Source of the DNA: Streptomyces sp. G-G2 | Lineage (GTDB): Bacteria; Actinomycetota; Actinomycetes; Streptomycetales; Streptomycetaceae | Direction: 5' to 3' | DNA: 64,000 nt | NCBI RefSeq assembly: GCF_030063135.1 | Contig: NZ_JASISO010000016.1 | Span: 62,001-126,000, forward strand | In this document: positions 33,596-41,975 of the stretch, piece by piece | Layout of the letters: every line of letters starts with the position of its first letter | Numbering within the stretch: position 1 is the stretch's first letter | Program-made: the position numbers and the translations under genes | Notes under the pieces: model-generated | The model's database searches: none | Seen by the model: the letters and a program-made list of their open reading frames with translations, nothing else | What the model was told of the DNA's origin: nothing

Positions 33596-34566
33596 GCGAC
33601 GTCTCCAGGCCCGAGCCGAGCGAGTGGCAGCAGCGCATCGCGGGGGAATGGCACGGCCGGCCCTCGCTGTTCGACGCACAGGGCACCTGGTGCGGGTACG
33701 AGGACATCCGCCGCTCCTCCGAGTTCACCGACGGGGAGACCGTCTACCGGATGGACGGCGGCCTCCTGCAGGGCGGCCCGCTCGCCGGCCGTTTCCAGCT
33801 CGCCGCGCCGTTCGCCTTCGCGGTGACCGACGCCGACGACAACCGCCTCTACACCGGGCCCGACTTCCACGGCAGCGGGCAGCCCTACGGCTCCTTCGTC
33901 GACGCCCACTACTACGGGCCCGGCTGGCAGGTGGCCCTCAACACCTGGAACCACGTCCTGCCGGACGGGCTGACCCAGGTCTACTCCTCGGTGCTTTACC
34001 AAGGCTGGACCGTGATCGGCTGCTTCAACGGCGTGTACGTCCGCACCGCCGACCACGACGACAACGAGGCCACCCGCGCACACGTCGCGCGACACGTGGC
34101 GGCCGAGACGGACGCTGGGCCGGTGCCGTGGATCCTGCCCACGAAACGGCCCGGCAGCTTCACGGGCTCGTGCGAGCTGTGGAGCGCGGAGCAGAAGCAC
34201 CTCGGGGACGTCGAGGTGGAGATCGCCGTACGACCCGTGGACCTGCTGCGCGCGCGGCATCACGTCACCTGGCGCGGGGCCGGCCTGGACCGGTCCTTCA
34301 CGGTGGAACGCCGGCGGGACGGCACCCGCGAGTTCTGGGAGGGCCCGGATGCCTGGGGCAACGCGCAGGCGTTCGGCCGGGCCAACTTCCCGCTGTGGCA
34401 CTTCACCGGCGGGGACGTGCACCGCGTGCGCGGGCGAGAGTTCGTTCTCGACGCGCGCCCCGCGATGGCGGCGGGCGGGCGGATGGCCGTGACGTACGAG
34501 CTGTTCGGCGGGAACGCGCTGTCCGCGGTCCTGCACGGGGTACTGGACTGGGAGCCCGCGTCATGA
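33592..34566 (+). CDS. unknown protein of the core operon, possible lipocalin-like barrel
   Basis: 324 residues, coupled to the RCCR-like gene by ATGA and to the SDR gene by ATGA. No signal peptide, membrane helix or known catalytic motif. It begins WQQRIAGEWHG...FDAQGTW, which is the style of calycin/lipocalin barrels, and is rich in Trp, Tyr and Phe in alternating strands (GETVYRMDGG, GWQVALNTWNHVL, WTVIGCFNGVYV, FPLWHFTGGDVH). It looks like two beta-barrel halves. It could carry or isomerise a tetrapyrrole, as CpcS-type lipocalins do. I see no stay-green (Mg-dechelatase) motif, but a missing dechelatase is a gap this protein might fill. Confidence 0.7.
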   Translation: MSDVSRPEPSEWQQRIAGEWHGRPSLFDAQGTWCGYEDIRRSSEFTDGETVYRMDGGLLQGGPLAGRFQLAAPFAFAVTDADDNRLYTGPDFHGSGQPYGSFVDAHYYGPGWQVALNTWNHVLPDGLTQVYSSVLYQGWTVIGCFNGVYVRTADHDDNEATRAHVARHVAAETDAGPVPWILPTKRPGSFTGSCELWSAEQKHLGDVEVEIAVRPVDLLRARHHVTWRGAGLDRSFTVERRRDGTREFWEGPDAWGNAQAFGRANFPLWHFTGGDVHRVRGREFVLDARPAMAAGGRMAVTYELFGGNALSAVLHGVLDWEPAS

Positions 34567-35411
34567 CCTCGACCGTGGTGATCACCGGCGGTACCCGCGG
34601 CATCGGGCACGGGCTGGCCCGGGCGTTCCTCGCCCGCGGCTGCCGGGTCGCCGTCTGCGGGCGGAACGCGGCGGGCGTGGAGGCCGCACTCAAGAGCCTC
34701 GGGGGCGGGGCGCACGCAGTCGGCCATGTGGCGGACGTGACCGATCGGGACCAAGTGGCCGGCCTGTGGACGGCGGCCGAGGGGGCCTTCGGCCGGGTCG
34801 ACGTGTGGATCAACAACGCCGGGGCGACCACGGCGCGCAGACCGCTGTGGAGCCTCGGCCCGCACGAGGCCGACGGCGTGACGGCGGTCAATCTGCGCGG
34901 CGTCGTCAACGGCAGCGCCGTCGCGGCGGAGCGCTTCCTGCGCCAGGGCAGCGGCCGCGTGTGGAACATGGAGGGCTTCGGTTCCGACGGGCGGATCATG
35001 CCCGGGCTCAGCGTGTACGGGGCGAGCAAGCGCGCCGTCAGCTACCTCACCGGCGCCCTGGCGGCCGACCTCCGCAAGGAGGCTAACGCCCGCCCCCACG
35101 ACGTCCGGGCGCTGCTGCTGTCGCCCGGGATCGTGGTCACCGACCTGCTGCTGCACGACTACACCCCGGACGAGTACGCGAAGGCGCGGGCCGTGCTCAA
35201 CATCCTGGCAGACCGGGTGGAGACGGTCACCCCGTGGCTGGCGGACCGCGTGCTGGCCGACCGTACGGCCAACGGCTGCCGGGTGGCGTGGCTGACGCGC
35301 CGCAAGGCGGCCGGGCGCTTCGCCGCGGCCGCGCTGCGCAAGCGGTCGGTCCTGCCGGAGGCGCTGCCCGAGGCATCGTCGGCCGCGCAGGAGCAGGAGG
35401 GGACTTCGTGA
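34563..35411 (+). CDS. short-chain dehydrogenase homologous to chlorophyll b reductase NOL/NYC1
   Basis: 282 residues. Classical SDR: cofactor site TGGTRGIG (8-15), NNAG (84-87), active-site YGASK (152-156). It matches plant NOL beyond the usual SDR core: VWINNAG for IWINNAG, NMEGFGSDGRIMP (135-147) for NIDGAGSDGRPTP, SPGIVVTDLLL for SPGMVTTDLLM, NILADRVETV for NVLAEPAEVV, and a C-terminal VAWLTRRKAAGRFAAAAL where NOL has IRFLTGIKAYSKILSRVAL. That C-terminal match is not expected of a random SDR. NOL reduces the 7-formyl group of chlorophyll b. Together with RCCR-like and PaO-like neighbours this is the strongest single hint of a chlorophyll pathway. Confidence 0.8.
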   Translation: MTSTVVITGGTRGIGHGLARAFLARGCRVAVCGRNAAGVEAALKSLGGGAHAVGHVADVTDRDQVAGLWTAAEGAFGRVDVWINNAGATTARRPLWSLGPHEADGVTAVNLRGVVNGSAVAAERFLRQGSGRVWNMEGFGSDGRIMPGLSVYGASKRAVSYLTGALAADLRKEANARPHDVRALLLSPGIVVTDLLLHDYTPDEYAKARAVLNILADRVETVTPWLADRVLADRTANGCRVAWLTRRKAAGRFAAAALRKRSVLPEALPEASSAAQEQEGTS

Positions 35412-36106
35412 ACGCGGCCCTGGACTATCCACTGTCGCTCGCGGTGGAGGACTTCGTCCCGGTCCTCCTGACGGGTGTCGGGGCCGCCCTGCTGGTCAGG
35501 CCGCTGCGCGGCCACGCCGTGCGCACCGGCCGGATCGCAGCGGCGGGGACGGCGCTGGTCCTCCTCGGCGGACTCTCGAAAGCCACCTGGAAGCTCGTGG
35601 TGGCCTTGGACGGTCCCAACGTCCAGGTCATGAACAAGGCGCTGTTCCCGTGCCTGTCGGCCGGGTTCCTGCTGCTCGCCCACGCGCTGCTCACGCTGCC
35701 CGCGAACGGACGCGAGCCGGCGGCCGGCCGGACGCCTCCGCCGCTGTGGGGGTTCGCCGCGGTCTGGCTGGCCGCCGGCGCGGCGGGGCTGCTCCTTGGG
35801 TCGACGGCGCCGCTGATGGTGCTGACCGTCGTGGCCGTCACCGTCTGCGGCGTCCGGCTCATCCTGCTCGCCCGCTCCCACGGGGATACCGCGGCGGCGA
35901 CGGCGGGCGGACTCTGGCTCACCGGCATGTACGTACTGGGGCCGCTGGCGGCCCGTCCCGACCAGAGCGTGGCTCTGCAGTGGGTGGAGCAGTCGGCGAA
36001 CACCCTTACCCAGGGGGCCTTCGCCCTGCTCGCGTGGCGGCTGGCCAAACGCCACCGCCGCGCTCTCCCCCCATCCCCCACCACCCCGACCCGATCGGCG
36101 GCGTGA
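35408..36106 (+). CDS. integral membrane protein of the core operon
   Basis: 232 residues, GTG start overlapping the SDR stop. About seven hydrophobic segments (for example FVPVLLTGVGAALLV, WGFAAVWLAAGAAGLLLG, LMVLTVVAVTVCGVRLILLA). A KATWKLVV segment and a conserved-looking ALQWVEQSANTLTQG lie between helices. I do not recognise the family. A similar-sized membrane protein ends the minus operon at 41961. Transport or membrane docking of a pathway enzyme is possible. Confidence 0.7.
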   Translation: MNAALDYPLSLAVEDFVPVLLTGVGAALLVRPLRGHAVRTGRIAAAGTALVLLGGLSKATWKLVVALDGPNVQVMNKALFPCLSAGFLLLAHALLTLPANGREPAAGRTPPPLWGFAAVWLAAGAAGLLLGSTAPLMVLTVVAVTVCGVRLILLARSHGDTAAATAGGLWLTGMYVLGPLAARPDQSVALQWVEQSANTLTQGAFALLAWRLAKRHRRALPPSPTTPTRSAA

Positions 36107-36853
36107 ATGACGGACAGTCTCGGCTGGCGGCGCAAGTTCGGCGTGATCGCCCCCAGCACCAACACCATCGTCGAACCCGACTTCTCCCGCATGTCCGTAC
36201 CGGGTGTGACGGCGCACTTCTCGCGCATCCACATCCGCGATCAGAACATGGCCGAGGACTCCGGCATGGAACGGCTGCTGGAGCAGATCCGCGACGAAAT
36301 CGGCGCAGCCTGCGAGCGGGTGCTGACCTGCGAGCCGGAGTACATGGTCATGGGCATGAGCGCGGAGACCTTCTGGGGCGGCGTCGAGGGCAACCGGGCC
36401 TTCGTCCAGCAGATCCACGACATCACCGGCCTCCAGGTGGCCACCGGCGCCGAGGCCTGCGAGCGGGCCCTGCGCCTCTTCGGGGCACGGCGCATCGCCG
36501 TGGTGACCCCGTACCAGCCGGTCGGCGACGCCAACGTCGACCGGTTCTTCACCGAGCTGGGCTTCGAGGTGGCGGGCATCAAGGGCCTGCGCTGCCCGAC
36601 GGCCGTGTCCATCGCCCATGTACCGGAGGCCGAACTACGCACCGCCCTCGCGCAGTTGGCGGCACTGCCGGGCGTCGAGGCGATCGTGCAGTGCGGGACG
36701 AACCTGTCGATGGTCTCACTCGCGGACGAGGCGGAACGCTGGCTCGGCCTGCCCGTTATCGCCATCAACGCCGCCACGTGGTGGATGGCGCTGCGGGACA
36801 ACGGCTGCCGTGACACGCTGCACGGTTTCGGCACGCTACTGCGCGAGCACTGA
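36107..36853 (+). CDS. maleate isomerase/arylmalonate decarboxylase family protein 1
   Basis: 248 residues starting directly at the previous stop. GVIAPSTNTIVEPD (12-25) is the family signature. It has GMSAE (83-87) at the first catalytic site, where maleate isomerases carry Cys and arylmalonate decarboxylase has Gly-Thr-Ser, and keeps the second Cys as Cys196 in VQCGTNLS. So its residue set is closer to arylmalonate decarboxylase than to maleate isomerase. Cis-trans isomerisation of a substituted maleate would be the role in the proposed maleimide route; decarboxylation of a malonate is the alternative. Confidence 0.82.
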   Translation: MTDSLGWRRKFGVIAPSTNTIVEPDFSRMSVPGVTAHFSRIHIRDQNMAEDSGMERLLEQIRDEIGAACERVLTCEPEYMVMGMSAETFWGGVEGNRAFVQQIHDITGLQVATGAEACERALRLFGARRIAVVTPYQPVGDANVDRFFTELGFEVAGIKGLRCPTAVSIAHVPEAELRTALAQLAALPGVEAIVQCGTNLSMVSLADEAERWLGLPVIAINAATWWMALRDNGCRDTLHGFGTLLREH

Positions 36854-36944
36854 CGGCGCGTCCGCACAGCCCCCGGGGGCCGGCCGCGGCGCGGCGCCCG
36901 GGGGTCACCCATGCCCGCCGCCCGGCCAGGGAGCTGAAATCACC

Positions 36945-38339
36945 ATGAACGCATCACAGGTCGACCGGATGACGGCGCGGTCCCGCGAGGCCGCGGCCGA
37001 CTGGAGCGCGCTCACCTTCGGCGAGCGGGAGCACCGGCTGCGCCGGTGGGCCGCCGAGCTGGCGCGCTCGCGGGCCGCTCTCGTCGCCACCATCCGGGAG
37101 GAGACCGGCAAACCGGCGGCCGACGCGGAACTCGAACTGCTGGTCGGTCTGGAACACCTGGCCTGGACCGCCCGCCGCGCGCGCCGGACCCTGCGCCCGC
37201 GCAGGGTGTCGCCGGGGCTGCTTGCCGCGGAGCACCGGGCGCGGGTGGAGCGCCGGCCGCTGGGGGTCGTCGGCGTGATCGGCCCGTGGAACTACCCGGC
37301 CCTGACACCGCTGGGCGTGCTGGCCGGCGTACTGGCGGCGGGGAACGCCGCGGTGTTCAAACCGAGCGAGCACACGACGGAGACCGGGCGGGCGCTGGTC
37401 GACGCCTTCGAACGGGCCAACCCGGGGTCGGCGGGCACCCTGCGGCTGCTGACCGGAGGGGCGCGGGCCGGGGAGGCACTGTGCCGGGCGGGCGTGGACA
37501 AGGTCGCCTTCATCGGTTCGACGCGGACCGGCCGGGCCGTGATGGCCGCCTGCGCCGACTCCCTCACGCCGGTGGTGCTGGAGTGCGGCGGCAACGACGC
37601 GCTGATCGTGGCCGCGGACGCGGACGTACGGGCCGCGGCCCGGGCCGCCGTGTGGGGCGCCTTCTCCAACGCCGGGCAGACCTGCGCCGGGGTGGAGCGG
37701 ATCTACGTGGCCCGGGCGGTCGGCGAGGAGTTCCTCGCGGCGCTGACGGCGGAACTGGCGCCGGTGCGCGCCGGACTCCACTACGGCCGTCTGACGACCG
37801 GAGAGCAGGAGAAGGTGGTGCGCGTCCACGTCGAGGACGCGACGGCCCACGGCGGCCGTTTCCTCTTCGGCGGCCCCGAGTCGTTCCGCACGTCCGGGGT
37901 TGTCGATCCCCTGGTGCTGACCGATGTCCCCGAGGGCCGGCCCGCGGTACAGGAGGAGACCTTCGGGCCGGTGGCGGTGGTACGGCTGGTACGGGATCTG
38001 GACGAGGGCCTCACGCTCGCCAACGCCGTCCCGCAGGCGCTGGGCGCCGCCGTCTTCTCCCGCTCGGCGGACGAGTCGGTCGCCGCGCGCCTGCGGGCGG
38101 GCATGGTGTCGGTGAACGGCGTCCTGACCTTCGGCGGCATTCCCGGCCTGCCGTTCGGCGGCAACGGCGCGAGCGGCTTCGGCCGGGTGCACGGGCGGGA
38201 GGGGCTGCGGGAGTTCACCTCGGCCCAGGCCGTGACCGTACGCCGCGCGCACCTGACCGGGTCCGGCCTGACCCGGCTGCGCTCGCCGTGGTGGAAGCGC
38301 CCCGTCCTGCGTGTGCTGATCCGGCTGCGGCACGGCTGA
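36945..38339 (+). CDS. fatty-aldehyde-type aldehyde dehydrogenase (class 3-like) with basic hydrophobic tail
   Basis: 464 residues. GPWNYPALTPLGVLAGVLAAG (113-133 region), FKPSEHTTETG, FIGSTRTG, Glu213 in LECGGND and Cys247 in GQTCAGVER are intact, and the short class-3 size and PWNYP motif fit fatty aldehyde dehydrogenases. The C-terminus SPWWKRPVLRVLIRLRHG is amphipathic and basic, as in enzymes that dock on membranes. In a chlorophyll pathway it could oxidise phytenal from released phytol. It ends the core operon at a strong terminator. Confidence 0.83.
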   Translation: MNASQVDRMTARSREAAADWSALTFGEREHRLRRWAAELARSRAALVATIREETGKPAADAELELLVGLEHLAWTARRARRTLRPRRVSPGLLAAEHRARVERRPLGVVGVIGPWNYPALTPLGVLAGVLAAGNAAVFKPSEHTTETGRALVDAFERANPGSAGTLRLLTGGARAGEALCRAGVDKVAFIGSTRTGRAVMAACADSLTPVVLECGGNDALIVAADADVRAAARAAVWGAFSNAGQTCAGVERIYVARAVGEEFLAALTAELAPVRAGLHYGRLTTGEQEKVVRVHVEDATAHGGRFLFGGPESFRTSGVVDPLVLTDVPEGRPAVQEETFGPVAVVRLVRDLDEGLTLANAVPQALGAAVFSRSADESVAARLRAGMVSVNGVLTFGGIPGLPFGGNGASGFGRVHGREGLREFTSAQAVTVRRAHLTGSGLTRLRSPWWKRPVLRVLIRLRHG

Positions 38340-38349
38340 GCCGCGCCCC

Positions 38350-38409
38350 GCACGCCAAGAGGCGGCGCCCGCCGGCGGTGGACCGGGCGGACGCCGCCTC
38401 TTGGCGTGC
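38350..38409. terminator. strong bidirectional terminator
   Basis: A perfect 18-bp inverted repeat: GCACGCCAAGAGGCGGCG (38350-38367) pairs with 38392-38409. It separates the core operon from the convergent secreted hydrolase gene. Confidence 0.9.
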
Positions 38410-38417
38410 GGTGGGGC

Positions 38418-39404
38418 TCAGTAGGCCTGCTGGACGGTGACCGCGGGGTCCGCGGCGTCCCCCCAGTAGCGGACGTAGGAGCGGGCGAAGGCGTCGCCCA
38501 GCGAGGCCTTCAGGAACAGCGCCGCCCAGCGGGCCGACGTACGGATACCGTCGATCTGGTCGATGGACTGGGCCGAGGGATCGGGGGCGGCGCCGGGCGG
38601 GTTCTGCACGTTGGTGATGCCGTAGTGATTGACGCCGGCCACGGTGACGAGCGCCTTCGGCTTGCCCAGGAGGGCCTCGTACGTGGCCTGCGCGGCCGCG
38701 GGGGCGGCCACGCCGTCGGCGGAGCCCTGGATCAGCGCCACCGGTACGGTGTTGTTGACCGGGGCGACCGGACCGCCGCCGGGCGGGGCGTTGTTGGTGC
38801 CGAAGAAGGCGGCCGCCTTGAGTTCGGCGGGCTTGACCGCGCCCGGCGGGAGGCCGAAGCAGAACGGCGGCGCGCACTGGCCCTGGACGGTGGCGACACC
38901 CGCGGCGCCGCCGAAGGAGTGGCCGAGGAGTGCGAAGGTCGTCGGCTCCATTCGGCCGGCGAGGGGGCTGCCGGCCCGGGCGTTCTCGGCCTTCGACCAG
39001 GCGACGGTGGTCAGGCCCTGGTCGGCTGAGGCCCACAGGCCGGGGACGCCGAACACGGACCGGAGGTGATTGGGCACCACCACGACGAAGCCGAACGCCG
39101 CGACGGTGCGGGCGTATCCCTCGTAGTGACTCTTGTCGACGTTGGCGCCCTGCTGGAGCAGCACGACCGGAAGCAGGCTGCCGGTCTCGGGGTAGTAGAC
39201 GTCGGCCACGTCCGCTCCGACCGAGGCCGTGTAGGCGAGCGTGGGGACGGGGGTGGGGTTCTCGGGGGTCTCGGCGGCGGCCGCGGTGCCCGAGGCGGTC
39301 AGCAGGGCGAATCCGAGCAGGCCTGCCGCGATGGCGCGGCTGACGCTGCGCGGCGCGCGGTGCGGGGTGTGTGCCATCAGTGATCCGATCTTCTTCGCTG
39401 TCAT
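38418..39404 (-). CDS. secreted chlorophyllase-like alpha/beta hydrolase 2
   Basis: 328 residues. Signal peptide to about residue 44 (ASGTAAAAE). Mature enzyme: LPVVLLQQGANVDKSHYEGY (78-97), AFGFVVVVPNH (103-113), GHSFGG (161-166, Ser163), an Asp in GSADGVAAP and a His in GVNHYGIT. The block around GQCAPPFCFG probably holds a disulfide. This arrangement recalls the chlorophyllase family (HGxN, SHGFIVVAP, GHSxGG). An operator copy lies 14-39 nt upstream of the first ATG; a second ATG 9 codons on is an equally possible start. Confidence 0.78.
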   Translation of the reverse strand: MTAKKIGSLMAHTPHRAPRSVSRAIAAGLLGFALLTASGTAAAAETPENPTPVPTLAYTASVGADVADVYYPETGSLLPVVLLQQGANVDKSHYEGYARTVAAFGFVVVVPNHLRSVFGVPGLWASADQGLTTVAWSKAENARAGSPLAGRMEPTTFALLGHSFGGAAGVATVQGQCAPPFCFGLPPGAVKPAELKAAAFFGTNNAPPGGGPVAPVNNTVPVALIQGSADGVAAPAAAQATYEALLGKPKALVTVAGVNHYGITNVQNPPGAAPDPSAQSIDQIDGIRTSARWAALFLKASLGDAFARSYVRYWGDAADPAVTVQQAY

Positions 39405-39417
39405 TGGCGTGAGTTTT

Positions 39418-39443
39418 GTTTCTCTAGACGGAACATTGCTTCC
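39418..39443 (-). promoter_or_regulatory. three-half-site operator, copy 11
   Basis: On the minus strand: GGAAGC, AAT, GTTCC, GTCTA, GAGAAAC. TATTTA just upstream (minus strand, about 39446-39452) is a possible -10 box. Confidence 0.7.
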
Positions 39444-39494
39444 TGTAAATAGCTGAGCGAGACCTCCGCACGTGAAGGTGGTTCCGGTTCCGGT

Positions 39495-40886
39495 TCAGGC
39501 CGAGCGGCGGGCCGCCTCAGCCGCGTCCGCGTCGTAGGAGCCCCGGCCGCGCAGGACGACCACGGATCCGACGAGCAGGGGCAGCAGCACCGCCAGGAAG
39601 GCCGTGCGCAGCGATCCGGTGGCGTCGGAGGCCAGGCCTATGAGCCAGGGACCGAGCGATCCGCCGAGGGTGACGAGGAGTTGCAGGACGGCGAAGCCGA
39701 GACCCCGGCGCTCGGCCGCGACGACGTCGGCGTTCGCGGCAGTGAGGTTGGCCAGCGCGGCGGCAAATCCGAAGTTGGCGAGGGTGAAGCACAGGGCCTG
39801 TGGCACGAGGACCGGCAGCGCGACGGCTCCGGCCAGGGCGAAGGTGCCGAACAGCAGACCGGCGCCGCCGATGGCGATGCGGCGGCCTTTGCGCGGGCCC
39901 CGTTCGCGGTCGCCGAGCCAGCTGCCCGTCACGATCCCCGCGACGATGCCGACCAGCCCGCTGCCGCCCGCCACGGCGGCGGCCTCGGCCTCGCCCAGGC
40001 CGAAGAAGCGGTTGTAGTAGGAGGGCATCCAGTAGAAGAGACCGCCCAGGCCGAAGATGAGGATGCTCAGGCCGGTGACGACCGTGCGCAGGGTGCGGAT
40101 CCGCAGCAGTTCGCGCAGCTGGGTGCGCAGGGGTGGCGGCGTCGGGGAGTCGGCACGGCGTTCCGTACCGGCCGGAGGGGCCGGGGCCCCGCCATCCCGC
40201 CGGTACCACAGGGTGAGACGGTCGCCGGTGCCGCGGTCCGGTTCGCGCAGTGTGAGGACGAGGACGGCGACGACAAGGCCGGGCACGGCGACGAGGAGGA
40301 ATCCGGTGCGCCAGCCGACGGTCTCGGCGAGGGCGCCGCCGGCGATGACGCCTATGGGCAGGCCACCGAAATAGGCCATGCGCTCGTACCCGAAGGCGCG
40401 GGTGCGGCCGGGGCCGGGGTAGAAGTCGGCGAGGAGGCTGGAGGCGGACGGGTTGTAGAGCTGTCCGGCGGCCCCGAGGAACATGCGGACGGTGAAGAGG
40501 GTGAGAAAGCTGCCGGCCAGCCCGGTTCCGACCGTGAGCAGCGACCAGACCGCCACGACGCCGGCGATGGTCCAGTTGCGGCGGGCGGTGTCGGCGAGCC
40601 GGCCGGCCGGGAGCAGCAGGATCACGGCGGCGAGCGATCCGGCGGTGGCGATGGCGCCGCCGGCGGCGTCGCCGAAGCCGAACTCCTCCTGGATCTTGGG
40701 CAGGGCGCCGGCGAGGAGGTTGTACTCGATACGGTCGATCGCCGCGACGAGGGCGATGCAGACGGCCGGCCACCATCCGAACGGCGCGGGATCGCCGCGC
40801 CGGACGGTGACCGGGGGCCGCCCGGGGAACACGGTGAACGCGCGCAGCTCACGATCGGGGTCGAGATGAGGGGCGGCTTCGCTCAC
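39495..40886 (-). CDS. MFS transporter (spinster/hexuronate-like)
   Basis: 463 residues with 12 predicted membrane helices. MFS features: IDRIEYNLLAGALPKIQEEF in helix 1-2 region, GRLADTARRNW loop, RMFLGAAGQLYNPSASSLLADFYPGPGRTRAFG after helix 4, and a central loop rich in Arg/Pro. It sits 36 nt behind a secreted hydrolase gene and should be co-transcribed. It is the obvious importer for a product of the secreted enzymes, or an exporter of a waste bilin. Substrate unknown. Confidence 0.87.
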   Translation of the reverse strand: MSEAAPHLDPDRELRAFTVFPGRPPVTVRRGDPAPFGWWPAVCIALVAAIDRIEYNLLAGALPKIQEEFGFGDAAGGAIATAGSLAAVILLLPAGRLADTARRNWTIAGVVAVWSLLTVGTGLAGSFLTLFTVRMFLGAAGQLYNPSASSLLADFYPGPGRTRAFGYERMAYFGGLPIGVIAGGALAETVGWRTGFLLVAVPGLVVAVLVLTLREPDRGTGDRLTLWYRRDGGAPAPPAGTERRADSPTPPPLRTQLRELLRIRTLRTVVTGLSILIFGLGGLFYWMPSYYNRFFGLGEAEAAAVAGGSGLVGIVAGIVTGSWLGDRERGPRKGRRIAIGGAGLLFGTFALAGAVALPVLVPQALCFTLANFGFAAALANLTAANADVVAAERRGLGFAVLQLLVTLGGSLGPWLIGLASDATGSLRTAFLAVLLPLLVGSVVVLRGRGSYDADAAEAARRSA

Positions 40887-40922
40887 GGTGCTCCTCCGGG
40901 CGGGCGGATCAGCGAGGTGGGG

Positions 40923-41852
40923 TCAGGGCCTTGCCGTGTACACGACTCCGGGCAGGTTCTGCGCGGCGGCGCCCCACACCTGGTCCCGGAGGGAGGTGTC
41001 GAGGCCGAGCGTGTAGAGCAGGTACGTGGTGGTCACCGCGCGGGTGAGGCGTTGCTGTTCGGCGCGGGTGACCGAGCCGCTGTCGCAGCCGAAGCCGCCG
41101 CTGTCTGTGAAGCCGCAATGGAATCCGCCGGTGATGACGCGCAACTGCGTCGGGGCGGGCTTCGCGTTGTACATCTTGCGTTGGTGGCCGTCGACTCCTG
41201 CGACGGTGTCCTTGCTGCCGCCGACGTACTGGGCCGGGATGGTGAGGGCGGCGGAGGCCGTGACCGCGGAGGGGTTGGTCTCGGCGGCGGCGAGCGTGCT
41301 GACGGATTTGACTGCCGGGTTGCGGGATGCGGCGAGCAGGGCCGCGCCGCCGCCCATGGAGTGGCCGGACAGGGCGTAGCGGCTGGTGTCGACGGCGCCC
41401 GCGAAGCGGGATCCGGTGGTGGAGTTCTGGGTGGTCAGCCAGGTCAGGCCGGCGTTGAGGTCGTCGGCGAATCCGCTGTGGCTGGGTGAGATGCCACCCT
41501 GGGACTTGGGGGTGACCGTGATGAGGCCCCACGAGGCGTAGTGGCGCAGGGTGCTCTCGTACTTGGAGATGTCCTGGAAGAAGCCGTGTCCGAAGGCGAG
41601 GCCGGGGTGGAGGCCTTGGGCGACGGGGGCGTTGGCGCCGGCGGTCGTGCCGGGATACCAGACGCGGGCGCTGTAGGAACGGCCGGAGGCGGAGACGGTG
41701 AGGTCGGCGTAGGCGACGGGGTAAGCCCCCGGCGCGGCGGGGTCGGCCGCGATGGCGGGGGCGGCGGGGACCGCCAGGGCGGTGGGGGCGGTCAGGGTGG
41801 CGGCGACGGCCAGCATGATGGCTGGGACGGCGCGCATGAGACTGCGCAACAC
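40923..41852 (-). CDS. secreted alpha/beta hydrolase, PET-hydrolase/chlorophyllase superfamily
   Basis: 309 residues with a signal peptide (about 1-35). FGHGFFQDISKYESTLRHYASWGLI (87-111, in parts), GHSMGG (163-168, Ser165), Asp in GGSKDTVAG and His in TGGFHCGF make a triad; Cys pair in FHCGF...FGCD suggests a disulfide. Fold and motifs match dienelactone/PET hydrolase-like secreted esterases. Operator-like repeats lie upstream (41884-41975). Third secreted hydrolase of the regulon; it precedes the MFS gene. Confidence 0.8.
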   Translation of the reverse strand: MLRSLMRAVPAIMLAVAATLTAPTALAVPAAPAIAADPAAPGAYPVAYADLTVSASGRSYSARVWYPGTTAGANAPVAQGLHPGLAFGHGFFQDISKYESTLRHYASWGLITVTPKSQGGISPSHSGFADDLNAGLTWLTTQNSTTGSRFAGAVDTSRYALSGHSMGGGAALLAASRNPAVKSVSTLAAAETNPSAVTASAALTIPAQYVGGSKDTVAGVDGHQRKMYNAKPAPTQLRVITGGFHCGFTDSGGFGCDSGSVTRAEQQRLTRAVTTTYLLYTLGLDTSLRDQVWGAAAQNLPGVVYTARP

Positions 41853-41949
41853 GGAAGTGCCCTCCTATGGGGGTATCGGAGAGGGAAACGCTGTACGACA
41901 GTTCAGCATGCTGACACGTACACGCCAATAGCCGAGACGTTTCTTTCAG

Positions 41950-41975
41950 TGAAACGTCGTTCACTCTGGCGGAAC
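41950..41975. promoter_or_regulatory. operator copy 12, with partial second copy
   Basis: TGAAAC, GTC, GTTCA, CTCTG, GCGGAAC, slightly degenerate and facing away from the hydrolase gene at 41852. A GACGTTTC/GAAACGTC inverted repeat (41937-41944 and 41951-41958) overlaps it, and GGAAAC, GCT, GTACG at 41884-41897 looks like a further partial site. Confidence 0.5.

Noticed and set aside
33592..34566. Possible stay-green Mg-dechelatase
   Set aside because: I looked for stay-green-type sequence in all genes of the core operon and saw none; the unknown protein here is not similar enough to call.
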